Assembly (NCBI RefSeq): GCF_004339565.1
Contig: NZ_SMFZ01000001.1
Span: 3,720,001-3,784,000, forward strand
Source of the DNA: Pseudonocardia endophytica
GTDB taxonomy: Bacteria > Actinomycetota > Actinomycetes > Mycobacteriales > Pseudonocardiaceae
Direction: 5' to 3'
Length of the DNA: 64,000 nucleotides
Below the pieces are notes generated by a model. It had not been told where the DNA came from, did not search any database, and worked only from the letters and a program-made list of their open reading frames with translations. Both the position numbers and the translations under genes were made by a program. How positions within the stretch are numbered: the stretch's first letter is position 1; each line of letters begins with the position of its first letter. This document shows, piece by piece, positions 25,757 through 33,255 of the stretch.

Positions 25757-26065
25757 ATGGACAACGCAGTCGGTCCCATCCTGCGCATGTGCGACGAGGT
25801 CGAACTCGTCGCCGCCGCGATCGAGGACGACAACCCGGACAAGGAGATCGAGGTCATCGACCGTGGCTCCTACGTCCGCATCCACGCGTCCGACCACCTG
25901 CGGGTGACGGCCGAGTCGCTCAAGCGCCACCTCGGTGACCAGTTCGAGATCCGATCGCTCGAGGCGATGATGTCGGCCTTCTCCGGCCGCATCCAGACCT
26001 CCAGCGACTCCGTCGAATGGTCGCTCGGACGCCGTGGAACCGCCTCGACCGCGGCGACGCGGTGA
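25757..26065 (+). CDS. Monooxygenase effector/coupling protein (TmoD-like), second copy
   Basis: A 102-aa cofactor-free coupling protein: VGPILRMCDEVELVAAAIEDDNPDKEIEV, GSYVRIHASDHLRVTAESL and FSGRIQTSSDSVEWSLG. It follows the gamma subunit by 4 bases. In this operon it directly follows B, whereas in the first operon the Rieske gene lies between them. Confidence 0.9.
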   Translation: MDNAVGPILRMCDEVELVAAAIEDDNPDKEIEVIDRGSYVRIHASDHLRVTAESLKRHLGDQFEIRSLEAMMSAFSGRIQTSSDSVEWSLGRRGTASTAATR

Positions 26066-26084
26066 CATCGGAGGGGAACTGAAC

Positions 26085-27107
26085 ATGACAGAGACGCCGG
26101 CCACCCCGAAGCGACGGCTGCGCACGTGGAGCGCGTTCGGGGACGTGAAGCGCCGACCCAGCGAGTACGAGATCGTGACGCACCGCACGAACTGGACGCT
26201 GCGTCCCGATCGGAAAGCGCCACTCGAAGGCAACCCCTCCTCTCCGGGGAACCTGTGGCTGCTGACCTACCGCGACCAGTCGCCACTCCAGGTGCCCGAC
26301 TGGGACGACTTCCGCGACCCGGACGCCCACACCTACCGCTCCTACGTGATCCACCAGGACCAGGAGGAGGGTCAGGTCGCCGGACTGCTCGACCAGTACG
26401 CCACGGCCAGGGCCGACACCGGGCTGTCCCCGGCGTGGGTGCGCACGCTCGCTGAGCTGTTCACCCCCTCCAGGTTCCCGCTGCACGGCTCACAGCAGGT
26501 CGAGGCCTACATCGGGTACGTGGCGCCGTCGTCCTACATCACCAACCCGGCGGCGCTCGCCGCGGCCGACCTGCTGCGACGGGTGACCCTCGTGTCCTAC
26601 CGGACCCGGGAGCTGCAGATCGCCCACCCGGACAGCGGCTTCGCCACCGGCGAACGGGCCGTGTGGGAGCACGGCGAGGCGTGGCAGCCCGCCCGGCGGG
26701 CCGTCGAACTCGCCCTGGTCGCCTACGACTGGGCGGAGGCATTCACCGCGCTGAACCTCGTGCTGCTCCCGACGCTCGACGACGTCCTGCTACGGCAACT
26801 CGGCGACGTGGCCCGGGACAACGGTGACGAACAGAGCTGGCTGCTCGGCGGACGTCTGGCCGCCGACTCCGACCGGCGCATGCGCTGGAGCGGCGCGCTG
26901 GCGCGGTACGCCCTCGAGAACGGCCCGGGCAACGCCGGCGTGCTGCGCAAGTGGATCGGCAAGTGGTCCCCCCGCGCGGACGACGCCGCAGCCGGTCTCG
27001 GACACCTGCTCGAGACCCTGCCCGACCACGGCAGGCCGGCGTCCGAGGTGGCGGACGGCGCGCGCCGGACCCGGGAGCGGCTGCTCTCCGAGCTCGGCCT
27101 GATCTGA
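26085..27107 (+). CDS. Hydroxylase beta subunit (TmoE-like), second copy
   Basis: A 340-aa structural subunit. Segments shared with the first copy are KRRPSEYEIVTHRTNWTLRP, FRDPDAHTYRSYVIHQDQEE and YVAPSSYITNPAALAAADLLRR. ATG 26085 follows GGAGGGGAAC and was preferred over upstream codons that overlap the effector gene. Two GC-rich hairpins follow before the Rieske gene. Confidence 0.9.
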   Translation: MTETPATPKRRLRTWSAFGDVKRRPSEYEIVTHRTNWTLRPDRKAPLEGNPSSPGNLWLLTYRDQSPLQVPDWDDFRDPDAHTYRSYVIHQDQEEGQVAGLLDQYATARADTGLSPAWVRTLAELFTPSRFPLHGSQQVEAYIGYVAPSSYITNPAALAAADLLRRVTLVSYRTRELQIAHPDSGFATGERAVWEHGEAWQPARRAVELALVAYDWAEAFTALNLVLLPTLDDVLLRQLGDVARDNGDEQSWLLGGRLAADSDRRMRWSGALARYALENGPGNAGVLRKWIGKWSPRADDAAAGLGHLLETLPDHGRPASEVADGARRTRERLLSELGLI

Positions 27108-27120
27108 GCGTCCGCCACCC

Positions 27121-27205
27121 ACCGGCGGCGTCGCCGCCGGTCGCCCGCTCCCACGCCTCGGAGCAGGGGCCGGGACGGTCGGAACTCCCCGGCCGGCCGT
27201 CCCGG
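27121..27205 (+). terminator. Two consecutive hairpins inside the second monooxygenase operon
   Basis: ACCGGCGGCG (27121-27130) pairs with CGCCGCCGGT (27132-27141), and CCGGGACGG (27170-27178) pairs with CCGTCCCGG (27197-27205). Both lie between the beta-subunit stop and the Rieske start. As in the first operon, a strong stem follows the beta gene, separating hydroxylase genes from electron-transfer genes. Confidence 0.6.
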
Positions 27206-27241
27206 AACCACCACAACCTGCAGTAGTTCGGAGACAGCCCC

Positions 27242-27571
27242 ATGAACCGTGCCGCTTCGGGCACATCGACCTGGACCGCCGCGATGGAGGAGGACGAGCT
27301 CTGGGAAGGCGACATGGCGCCCGTCGTCGTCAACGGCGTGAAGGTCCTGCTGATGAACGTCGACGGCACGGTCCGCGCCTACCAGAACCGGTGCCCGCAC
27401 CAGGAATGGGCGCTCGACGAGGGCGAGTTCGACGAGGGCAAGCTCATCTGCTCACGCCACCTCTGGGAGTTCGACGCCCTCACCGGCGCCGGGGTCAACC
27501 CGACCGACTGCGCACTCACCTCCTACCCGGTCAAGGTGGAGGACGGCCAGATCCTGGTGTCCTTGCCATGA
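27242..27571 (+). CDS. Rieske [2Fe-2S] ferredoxin (TmoC-like), second copy
   Basis: A 109-aa Rieske ferredoxin with ligands C51-P-H53 and C70-S-R-H73. It matches the first copy throughout (WEGDMAPVVVNGVKVLLMNVDGTV; LWEFDALTGAGVNPTDC) but ends without the disordered tail. ATG 27242 was chosen. The stop overlaps the reductase start, so the electron-transfer pair is translationally coupled downstream of the hairpins. Confidence 0.92.
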   Translation: MNRAASGTSTWTAAMEEDELWEGDMAPVVVNGVKVLLMNVDGTVRAYQNRCPHQEWALDEGEFDEGKLICSRHLWEFDALTGAGVNPTDCALTSYPVKVEDGQILVSLP

Positions 27572-28806
27572 CCGCCCCGATCGTGGTGATCGGCGGCGGC
27601 CCGGCCGCATCCGCGGCGTGCGGCGCCCTGCGCGAGGAGGGGTACGACGGCCCGCTCGTCGTCTGCTCGGCCGAACACGTCGCTCCCTACGAACGGCCGC
27701 CCCTGTCCAAGGACCTGCTCACCGGGCAGGCGACCGCCGCCGATCTGGCCCTGCGCGCCGACGACTGGTACGCGGCCAACGACATCGACCTGCGGCTGGG
27801 GACCCCCGTCGTCGCGCTGTCGAACGGGACCCATGAGGTCGAGCTCGCCGGCGGTGAGCGGCTCGCCTACGACAAGGTGCTGCTGGCCACCGGCGGCTCG
27901 CCGCGCCGCCTCCCCGACGACCACAGTGACCGGGTGCTGTACCTGCGAGACCTCGGCGACTCGCACGAGCTCGGGAAGCGGATCCGGTCCGGCGAGCCGC
28001 TGGTCGTGCTCGGTGGTGGTTTCATCGGCTGCGAGGTCGCGGCGTCGGCTCGCGGGTCGGGCGCCGAGGTGACCGTGCTGGAGATGGACGAGCTCCCGAT
28101 GCGGCGCGGGGTCGGCGACGCCATCGCCGCCGCGATGGCGCAGGTGCACCGCGAGAACGGGGTGGTGTTGCGTACCGGCGAGCGGGTGGACGTCGTCGAG
28201 AGCTCGTCGGAGGGCGTCCGGATCCGCGCGGCAGGAGGCGACCTGGAGTGCGCGACCCTGCTCGTCGCCGTCGGCCTGGTCCCCAACACCGCCGTCCTCC
28301 GCGGCACCGGTATCGACCTCGATCCGGCGAGTGGCGGCGTGGCGGTGGACGGGTTCTGCCGTTCGAGCGATCCCGACGTGTTCGCCGCCGGCGACGTCGC
28401 CGCCCACGATCACCCCGGCTACGGCCGGATCCGGGTCGAGCACCACGACAACGCGATCAAGCAGGGTGCCGCAGCAGCCCGCGCCATGCTCGGTGTGCTC
28501 AGCGAACCGTACGCCGAACCTCATTGGTTCTGGTCGGACCAGTTCGAGCACAACCTCCAGTCCGTCGGCCGGTCCGGCCCGGGCGACCAACAGGTCGTGC
28601 GAGGGTCGATCGAGGAGCGCCGCTTCGCGCAGTTCTCCCTGCACCGCGGGCGGGTCCGCTCGGTGATCGCTCTCGATCGCGGGCGGGACATGATGTGGGC
28701 GAAGAAGCTGGTCGCCTCCGGGATGACCGTCGACCCCGGCCAGCTCGCGGACGACTCCGTCCCTCTCAAGCAGCTCGTCAAGTCCGGTGGAGGAGCAGAG
28801 CAGTGA
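27568..28806 (+). CDS. FAD-dependent NAD(P)H:ferredoxin reductase, second copy
   Basis: A 412-aa reductase of the putidaredoxin-reductase type: FAD fold VVIGGGPAASAACGALREEG, YERPPLSKDLLTGQ, NAD fold LVVLGGGFIGCEVAASARG, and FAAGDVAAHDHPGYG. The C-terminal domain has WSDQFEHNLQSVG. No ferredoxin domain is fused. ATG 27568 overlaps the Rieske stop. It passes electrons to the adjacent Rieske protein. Confidence 0.92.
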   Translation: MTAPIVVIGGGPAASAACGALREEGYDGPLVVCSAEHVAPYERPPLSKDLLTGQATAADLALRADDWYAANDIDLRLGTPVVALSNGTHEVELAGGERLAYDKVLLATGGSPRRLPDDHSDRVLYLRDLGDSHELGKRIRSGEPLVVLGGGFIGCEVAASARGSGAEVTVLEMDELPMRRGVGDAIAAAMAQVHRENGVVLRTGERVDVVESSSEGVRIRAAGGDLECATLLVAVGLVPNTAVLRGTGIDLDPASGGVAVDGFCRSSDPDVFAAGDVAAHDHPGYGRIRVEHHDNAIKQGAAAARAMLGVLSEPYAEPHWFWSDQFEHNLQSVGRSGPGDQQVVRGSIEERRFAQFSLHRGRVRSVIALDRGRDMMWAKKLVASGMTVDPGQLADDSVPLKQLVKSGGGAEQ

Positions 28807-29204
28807 ACGCACTGGATGAACAGCGGCCGCCGGCGCCCGACCAGCGCTTTCTGGGCCGCACCAGCCAGGCCCGAGCGGACCAGACCACCGTCCGCAGAGC
28901 CCTGTCCTCGGTGAGCGACATGCCGGCCGACCGTGCCTACGCCGCGCTGCAGTTCAGCGCGGGGATCAGCTGCCCGGTCGCCGCGCGTGTCCTGCTCGAG
29001 GCGATGACGACCGCGGAACGGGCCGGGGTCGCGTCGTCGGACCTCGTCGTGTCCGGATTCGAGGTCGGCGACGGCGAGACGGTGACGCGGGTCCGTCGCC
29101 TGGCCCACGGGAAAGCGGACTGGATCTCGACACAGACCACCGCCGTACAGGTAGAGCTCAGCGCGCCGGCCGCCCCGCCGCGCCGAAGAGAGGCAGACCG
29201 ATGA
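28803..29204 (+). CDS. Unknown protein of the monooxygenase operon
   Basis: A 133-aa protein I do not recognise. GTG 28803 overlaps the reductase stop, and its own stop overlaps the next start, so it is very probably translated. The N-terminal 35 residues are Gln/Pro/Arg-rich; the central part (ALQFSAGISCPVAARVLLEAMTTAERAG) predicts helix. A strand-rich part follows (DLVVSGFEVGDGETVTRVRRLAHG). One cysteine is present. No membrane segment is seen. Position suggests an accessory role in assembly or activity. Confidence 0.7.
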   Translation: MNALDEQRPPAPDQRFLGRTSQARADQTTVRRALSSVSDMPADRAYAALQFSAGISCPVAARVLLEAMTTAERAGVASSDLVVSGFEVGDGETVTRVRRLAHGKADWISTQTTAVQVELSAPAAPPRRREADR

Positions 29205-29539
29205 GCCGGACCGACACCCTCGCGACCGAGGCGATCACCGAACAGATCACCGAAGCGCTCACCGAGGTGCTCGACCCCGATCTCGGTGTCAACGTCGTCG
29301 ACCTCGGGTTCCTCTACGGGATCACCCTCGACGACGGAGCGGTGACCCTGACGATGACCCTCACGTCACCGGCGTGCCCGTTGACCAAGCCGATGGAAGA
29401 CCAGATCCAGATCGCGCTTGTCGACGGCGGCCTCGTCACCTCCGCGACGGTGGACTGGGTGTTCCAGCCCCCCTGGTCGCCGGCTCGGATCACCCCCGAC
29501 GGACGGGACCAGCTGCGCGCGATCGGGTTCAACCTGTGA
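29201..29539 (+). CDS. MIP18/SufT-type (DUF59) metal-sulfur cluster assembly factor
   Basis: A 112-aa DUF59-family protein: ITEALTEVLDPDLGVNVVDLGFLYGITLDDG, the conserved LTSPACPLTKPMEDQI motif with its cysteine, and C-terminal VDWVFQPPWSPARITPDG. Relatives (PaaD, SufT, MIP18) help insert Fe-S or diiron centres into target enzymes. Its place at the end of this operon, overlapping both neighbours, suggests it matures the Rieske or diiron components. A PaaD-like protein also accompanies the phenylacetyl-CoA diiron monooxygenase. Confidence 0.88.
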   Translation: MSRTDTLATEAITEQITEALTEVLDPDLGVNVVDLGFLYGITLDDGAVTLTMTLTSPACPLTKPMEDQIQIALVDGGLVTSATVDWVFQPPWSPARITPDGRDQLRAIGFNL

Positions 29540-29826
29540 GCGTCATCGTGGTCGCCCGCTATCGGACGGCGCCCGCCGACGCCGACGACGTCGCTCGGCT
29601 CCTGGTCGACTACGCCCCCCAGGTCCGCGACGAGCCGGGCTGCGTGAGTTTCGTAGCAGCCCGCAGCCCCGATGACCCGGCCTCCTTCGTGCTTCTCGAG
29701 CACTACCGAGACCAGAGCGCGTTCGACCAGCACGTGAACTCGGAGCACTACGCGGCCGTCGCCCGAGACAAGATCCGGCCGCTGCTCACCGAGCGCGCGG
29801 TCGAGTTCTACGACACCGTGGAGTGA
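29536..29826 (+). CDS. Antibiotic-biosynthesis-monooxygenase (ABM) domain protein
   Basis: A 96-aa dimeric alpha-beta barrel protein: IVVARYRTAPADADDVARLL, PGCVSFVAARSPDDP and FVLLEHYRDQSAFDQHVNSEHY. This is the usual ABM pattern, found in cofactor-free monooxygenases and quinone-modifying enzymes. GTG 29536 overlaps the previous stop. As the last gene of the operon it may oxidise a hydroxylated aromatic or protect against quinones; this is inference. Confidence 0.85.
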   Translation: MSVIVVARYRTAPADADDVARLLVDYAPQVRDEPGCVSFVAARSPDDPASFVLLEHYRDQSAFDQHVNSEHYAAVARDKIRPLLTERAVEFYDTVE

Positions 29827-29941
29827 CATCGTGATGATCTTCGGACTGGCACACCCGGAGCGAGATGAGCCGCCCGGCTGACCCCTTACGAGATCGGCGC
29901 GGGCAGCGAGACGACAACCGAAGCAGGGGGAGGTACGGACC

Positions 29942-30688
29942 GTGACCGCTGAGGGCACTCGGCCCACGATTGCCTACCGCACCCTGGCCAACGAACTCCG
30001 CAACGCGATCCTGGCCGATCAGTTCGCCGACGGGGTCCCGCTGCCGACCGAAGAGTCCCTGGCGCGAGACCGGGGACTGAGCCGCCAGACCGTGCGACGA
30101 GCGTTCCAGGACCTCGTCACCGAGGGCCTGGTCTACCGGATTCGCGGCCGCGGCACGTTCGCCAGCCCACGCGACGGTCGCTACCTACGCCAGTTCGGGT
30201 CCGTCGAGGAACTCATGGGCCTCTCACTCGACACCGAGCTCGAGCTGATCGTCCCCCTCCACGACATTGTGGACGCGGCAGCCGCCGACCGGCTCGAGGA
30301 ACCATCGACGGGCCTGTGCTCGGCGACGTTTCGCCGCTTCCACAACGGGACCGCCTTCTGCTCGACCCGGGTGTACCTGCCCGGCGACGTCGGAGAGCTC
30401 ATCGCCGGCGCCCCCGAGCTGAGCACGCTCGGATGCCGCAGCCGCAACACCGTCATCGGCCTGATCGACGACCGAGCCGAGCCGATCACCGACGCCGAGC
30501 AGTCGATCACGGCGACGGCCATACCGGGAGAGATCGCCGGGCACCTCGGCGTACGGCCCGGACTGTCGGTCCTCCGCATCGACCGGACCTACTACGGCGC
30601 CACCGGCCGGCCACTCGAGCTGGCAATCAGCCATTTCCTGCCCAGCCACTACAGCTACCGGGTTCGGCTGCGGCGCAACAGCACATGA
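29942..30688 (+). CDS. GntR-family regulator with UTRA domain (HutC type)
   Basis: A 248-aa regulator: winged helix-turn-helix with SLARDRGLSRQTVRRAFQDLVTEGLVYRIRGRGTFASP, followed by a UTRA effector domain ending in LRIDRTYYGATGRPLELAISHFLPSHYSY. GTG 29942 follows GGGGGAGG. It lies between the monooxygenase operon and a CoA-transferase gene on the same strand and may control either. Confidence 0.9.
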   Translation: MTAEGTRPTIAYRTLANELRNAILADQFADGVPLPTEESLARDRGLSRQTVRRAFQDLVTEGLVYRIRGRGTFASPRDGRYLRQFGSVEELMGLSLDTELELIVPLHDIVDAAAADRLEEPSTGLCSATFRRFHNGTAFCSTRVYLPGDVGELIAGAPELSTLGCRSRNTVIGLIDDRAEPITDAEQSITATAIPGEIAGHLGVRPGLSVLRIDRTYYGATGRPLELAISHFLPSHYSYRVRLRRNST

Positions 30689-30788
30689 GCCCGACCCTGC
30701 TGGGACGGGCACGTCCCCTGGCATGTGCGTCTCGCGGACACGGCCCCTGCGAGCCGTCTCCCGGCCCAGGTAGAGAGGAAACGCAACC

Positions 30789-31988
30789 GTGGCAGGACCA
30801 CTGGCCGGACTACGCGTCGTCGACCTGACCCAGGTCCTCGCCGGCCCCTACTGCACGATGGTCCTCGCCGACCTCGGCGCCGACGTGATCAAGGTCGAGC
30901 CCCCCGGCGGAGACATGGCGCGCCAATGGGGACCGCACCCGCAGGGCGCCGACGCCGCCAGCTACGGCGGCTACTTCGCCAGCGTCAACCGGAACAAGCG
31001 CAGCGTGTGCATCGACATCAAGGACCCCGCCGGGCGCGAACAGTTCCTCTCCCTGCTCGGCACGGCCGATGTGCTGATCGAGAACTTCCGGGCCGGCGTC
31101 ATGAACGGCCTGGACCTGTCGTGGGAGCAGCTGCACACCCGCTTCCCCGCCCTGGTGTACGGGAGCATCCGTGGATTCGGCGACCCTCGCACCGGAGACA
31201 GCCCGTACCGCGACCGCCCGGCTTTCGACATCATCGCCCAAGCGATGGGCGGGCTGATGAGCGTCACCGGTGAGGACGCCGCCCACCCGATGAAGGTCGG
31301 CCCCGGGATCGGTGACATCTTCCCGGCCGTCCTCGCCGCCGTCGGCATCGTCGCGGCGGTCCGGGAAGCCGACACCACCGGCGTCGGGCGATTCGTCGAC
31401 GTCGCGATGTACGACGCCGTGCTCGCGCTGAGCGAGCGGATCGTCTACCAGCACTCGATCACCGGCAAGAGCCCGGAGCCCCGAGGGAACTCGCACCCGA
31501 TCCTGTGCCCCTACGGCGTCGTCCCCACGGCGAGCGGCTCCATCGCCATCGCCGCACCGTCCGATCGTCACTGGGCCCGTCTGGCTCGGGCGATGGGACG
31601 CCCCGAGCTCGCCACCGACCCGTCGTTCGCGACGAACGACGCGCGCCTCACCAACGCCGACGCCGTGTACGGCGCGGTCGAGGCATGGACCCGGACCCTG
31701 CCGACCGAGGCCGTCGTCGAGAAGCTCGCCGGCCATGTCCCGTGCGGCCCGGTCAACACGGCCGCCGACATCGTCGCCGACGAGCACGTCGCGGTCCGCC
31801 GCATGATCATCGAAGTCGAGCACCCCGGCGGTCGAACCGTTCAGATCGCCGGATCGCCCATCAAGCTCGCCGACGACACAGCCATCGCCCACACCCGGGC
31901 TCCGCTGCTCGGCGAGCACAACGACGAGATCCTCGCCGAGCTCGCCGCCCACGACCGGGGCGTCAGCGGCCGAGCGATCACAGCCTGA
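30789..31988 (+). CDS. CaiB/BaiF family (class III) CoA-transferase, second copy
   Basis: A 399-aa CoA-transferase or racemase: VVDLTQVLAGPYCTMVLADLGA, RNKRSVCIDIKD, NFRAGVMNGL and the catalytic Asp in AFDIIAQAMGGLMSVTG. GTG 30789 follows AGAGAGGAAACG. Like the copy at 6611 it lies close to a monooxygenase operon, so each oxygenase set has its own CoA-transferase. The substrate is unknown. Confidence 0.92.
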   Translation: MAGPLAGLRVVDLTQVLAGPYCTMVLADLGADVIKVEPPGGDMARQWGPHPQGADAASYGGYFASVNRNKRSVCIDIKDPAGREQFLSLLGTADVLIENFRAGVMNGLDLSWEQLHTRFPALVYGSIRGFGDPRTGDSPYRDRPAFDIIAQAMGGLMSVTGEDAAHPMKVGPGIGDIFPAVLAAVGIVAAVREADTTGVGRFVDVAMYDAVLALSERIVYQHSITGKSPEPRGNSHPILCPYGVVPTASGSIAIAAPSDRHWARLARAMGRPELATDPSFATNDARLTNADAVYGAVEAWTRTLPTEAVVEKLAGHVPCGPVNTAADIVADEHVAVRRMIIEVEHPGGRTVQIAGSPIKLADDTAIAHTRAPLLGEHNDEILAELAAHDRGVSGRAITA

Positions 31989-32037
31989 CCTTCGGCGACA
32001 CCCACGACCTGACGATCGACCGGAAGGACGGGGTTCG

Positions 32038-32742
32038 CTAGGCCTTGAGCGCCGTCACCAGCGCCTCGGCGAGTGGCTCGGAGGACGCCGGGTTCTGGCC
32101 CGTGTACAGGGTCCGGTCCACCACGACCTTCGGAGCCCACGCGTCAGCGACCGAGACCACACCACCCTCGGACTTGATCCGGTCTTCGAGCAGCCAGGAC
32201 GCCTGGTCGGCGTAGCCGACCTGGCCCTCCTCGACATTCGAGAACGCCGTGAGCCGGTACCCGTCGAACGACCAGCTGCCATCTGCGCGCCGGGCCGCCA
32301 GCAGCCCGGCAGGCCCATGACAGACGGCGGCGATCGGCGTGCCCGCGTCCAGGAACGCGTTCAGCTGCGCACCGAACGACTCCGACACGGCCAGGTCTTC
32401 CATCGGACCGTGCCCACCCGGGACGAACACCAGGTCGAAACCGGCCGGATCGATCGTCTCCAACGGCGTCGGGGCGGCCAGCTCGGCCGAGATCGAGCTG
32501 ATGTAGTTGCGCAGGCCCTCGCCGACCTCGGCCGAGCCACCATTCATCTCCGGAGAGAAGCCGGCCTCGTCGGGGGTGGGAACCACACCACCCGGCGTCG
32601 CGATCGTGATCGTGAAACCCGCCGCGGTGAAGATCCGGTGGGGCGCCACGAGCTCTTCTGGCCAGTACCCGCACGGGTGCTTCGAGCCGTCGGCGAGCGT
32701 CCAGTGATCGGAGCCGGTTACTGCGAGCAGAACTGTCGTCAT
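32038..32742 (-). CDS. DJ-1/PfpI (Hsp31-like) protein, standard length
   Basis: A 234-aa Hsp31-type protein: LADGSKHPCGYWPEEL, FVPGGHGPMEDLAV and the nucleophile elbow AVCHGPAGLLA with C141. It shares the layout of the gene at 21866 but lacks the insertion of about 105 residues. It converges on the CoA-transferase gene 49 bases away. Glyoxalase III or deglycase activity is typical of the family. Confidence 0.9.
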   Translation of the reverse strand: MTTVLLAVTGSDHWTLADGSKHPCGYWPEELVAPHRIFTAAGFTITIATPGGVVPTPDEAGFSPEMNGGSAEVGEGLRNYISSISAELAAPTPLETIDPAGFDLVFVPGGHGPMEDLAVSESFGAQLNAFLDAGTPIAAVCHGPAGLLAARRADGSWSFDGYRLTAFSNVEEGQVGYADQASWLLEDRIKSEGGVVSVADAWAPKVVVDRTLYTGQNPASSEPLAEALVTALKA

Positions 32743-32844
32743 GGCCCGAAGCTAACGGGACGTGCCGGCCGCCAGCGCCATCTGAACAGCATCACGACAG
32801 AACCGTGTACGAACCCGCAACTCCCCCTCGTGGTCCCCGGGTAC

Positions 32845-33255
32845 TCAGTCGCTCGGTGTGAAGAGCGGGACGCTCTCACCCAGGTCCGGGTGGACGAAGG
32901 CGACACGAACGGGGAGCCCGGCGCGCATCGTCGTCGGGTCGCCGCAGATCCGGGCGTGCAGCCAGGGGCCCTCGTCGAGTTCGACGATCCCGGCGACGTA
33001 GGGCACCGCGCCGGCCAGGTCGGGGTGTGGGGCCCGGTGGACGACCGTCCACGTGACGAGGTGGCCCCGACCCGTTGCGGAGATCCACGTCAGGTCGACG
33101 CTCGCGCAGGACGAGCAGGTGCGTGCCTCGGGTGGCTCGGGATGGGCGCACCGCTCGCACCGGCGGATCATGAGCTGCTCGCGGGCGGCGCCGTCGAAGA
33201 ACGGAGCGGTCGCCATGTCACGTTCGGCCGGCGGGCCCGGGAACCGCGGGGTCAC
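32845..33255 (-). CDS. DUF35 OB-fold/zinc-ribbon acyl-CoA-associated protein
   Basis: A 136-aa ChsH2-C/DUF35-type protein. It has a rubredoxin-like zinc ribbon (RRCERCAHPEPPEARTCSSC), then an OB-fold acyl-CoA-binding part (GRGHLVTWTVVHRAPHPDL; GIVELDEGPWLHARI). DUF35 proteins pair with thiolase-like enzymes such as Ltp2 or with MaoC-like hydratases. GTG 33255 overlaps the thiolase-like stop (GTGA), so the two are almost certainly a complex. Confidence 0.9.
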   Translation of the reverse strand: MTPRFPGPPAERDMATAPFFDGAAREQLMIRRCERCAHPEPPEARTCSSCASVDLTWISATGRGHLVTWTVVHRAPHPDLAGAVPYVAGIVELDEGPWLHARICGDPTTMRAGLPVRVAFVHPDLGESVPLFTPSD

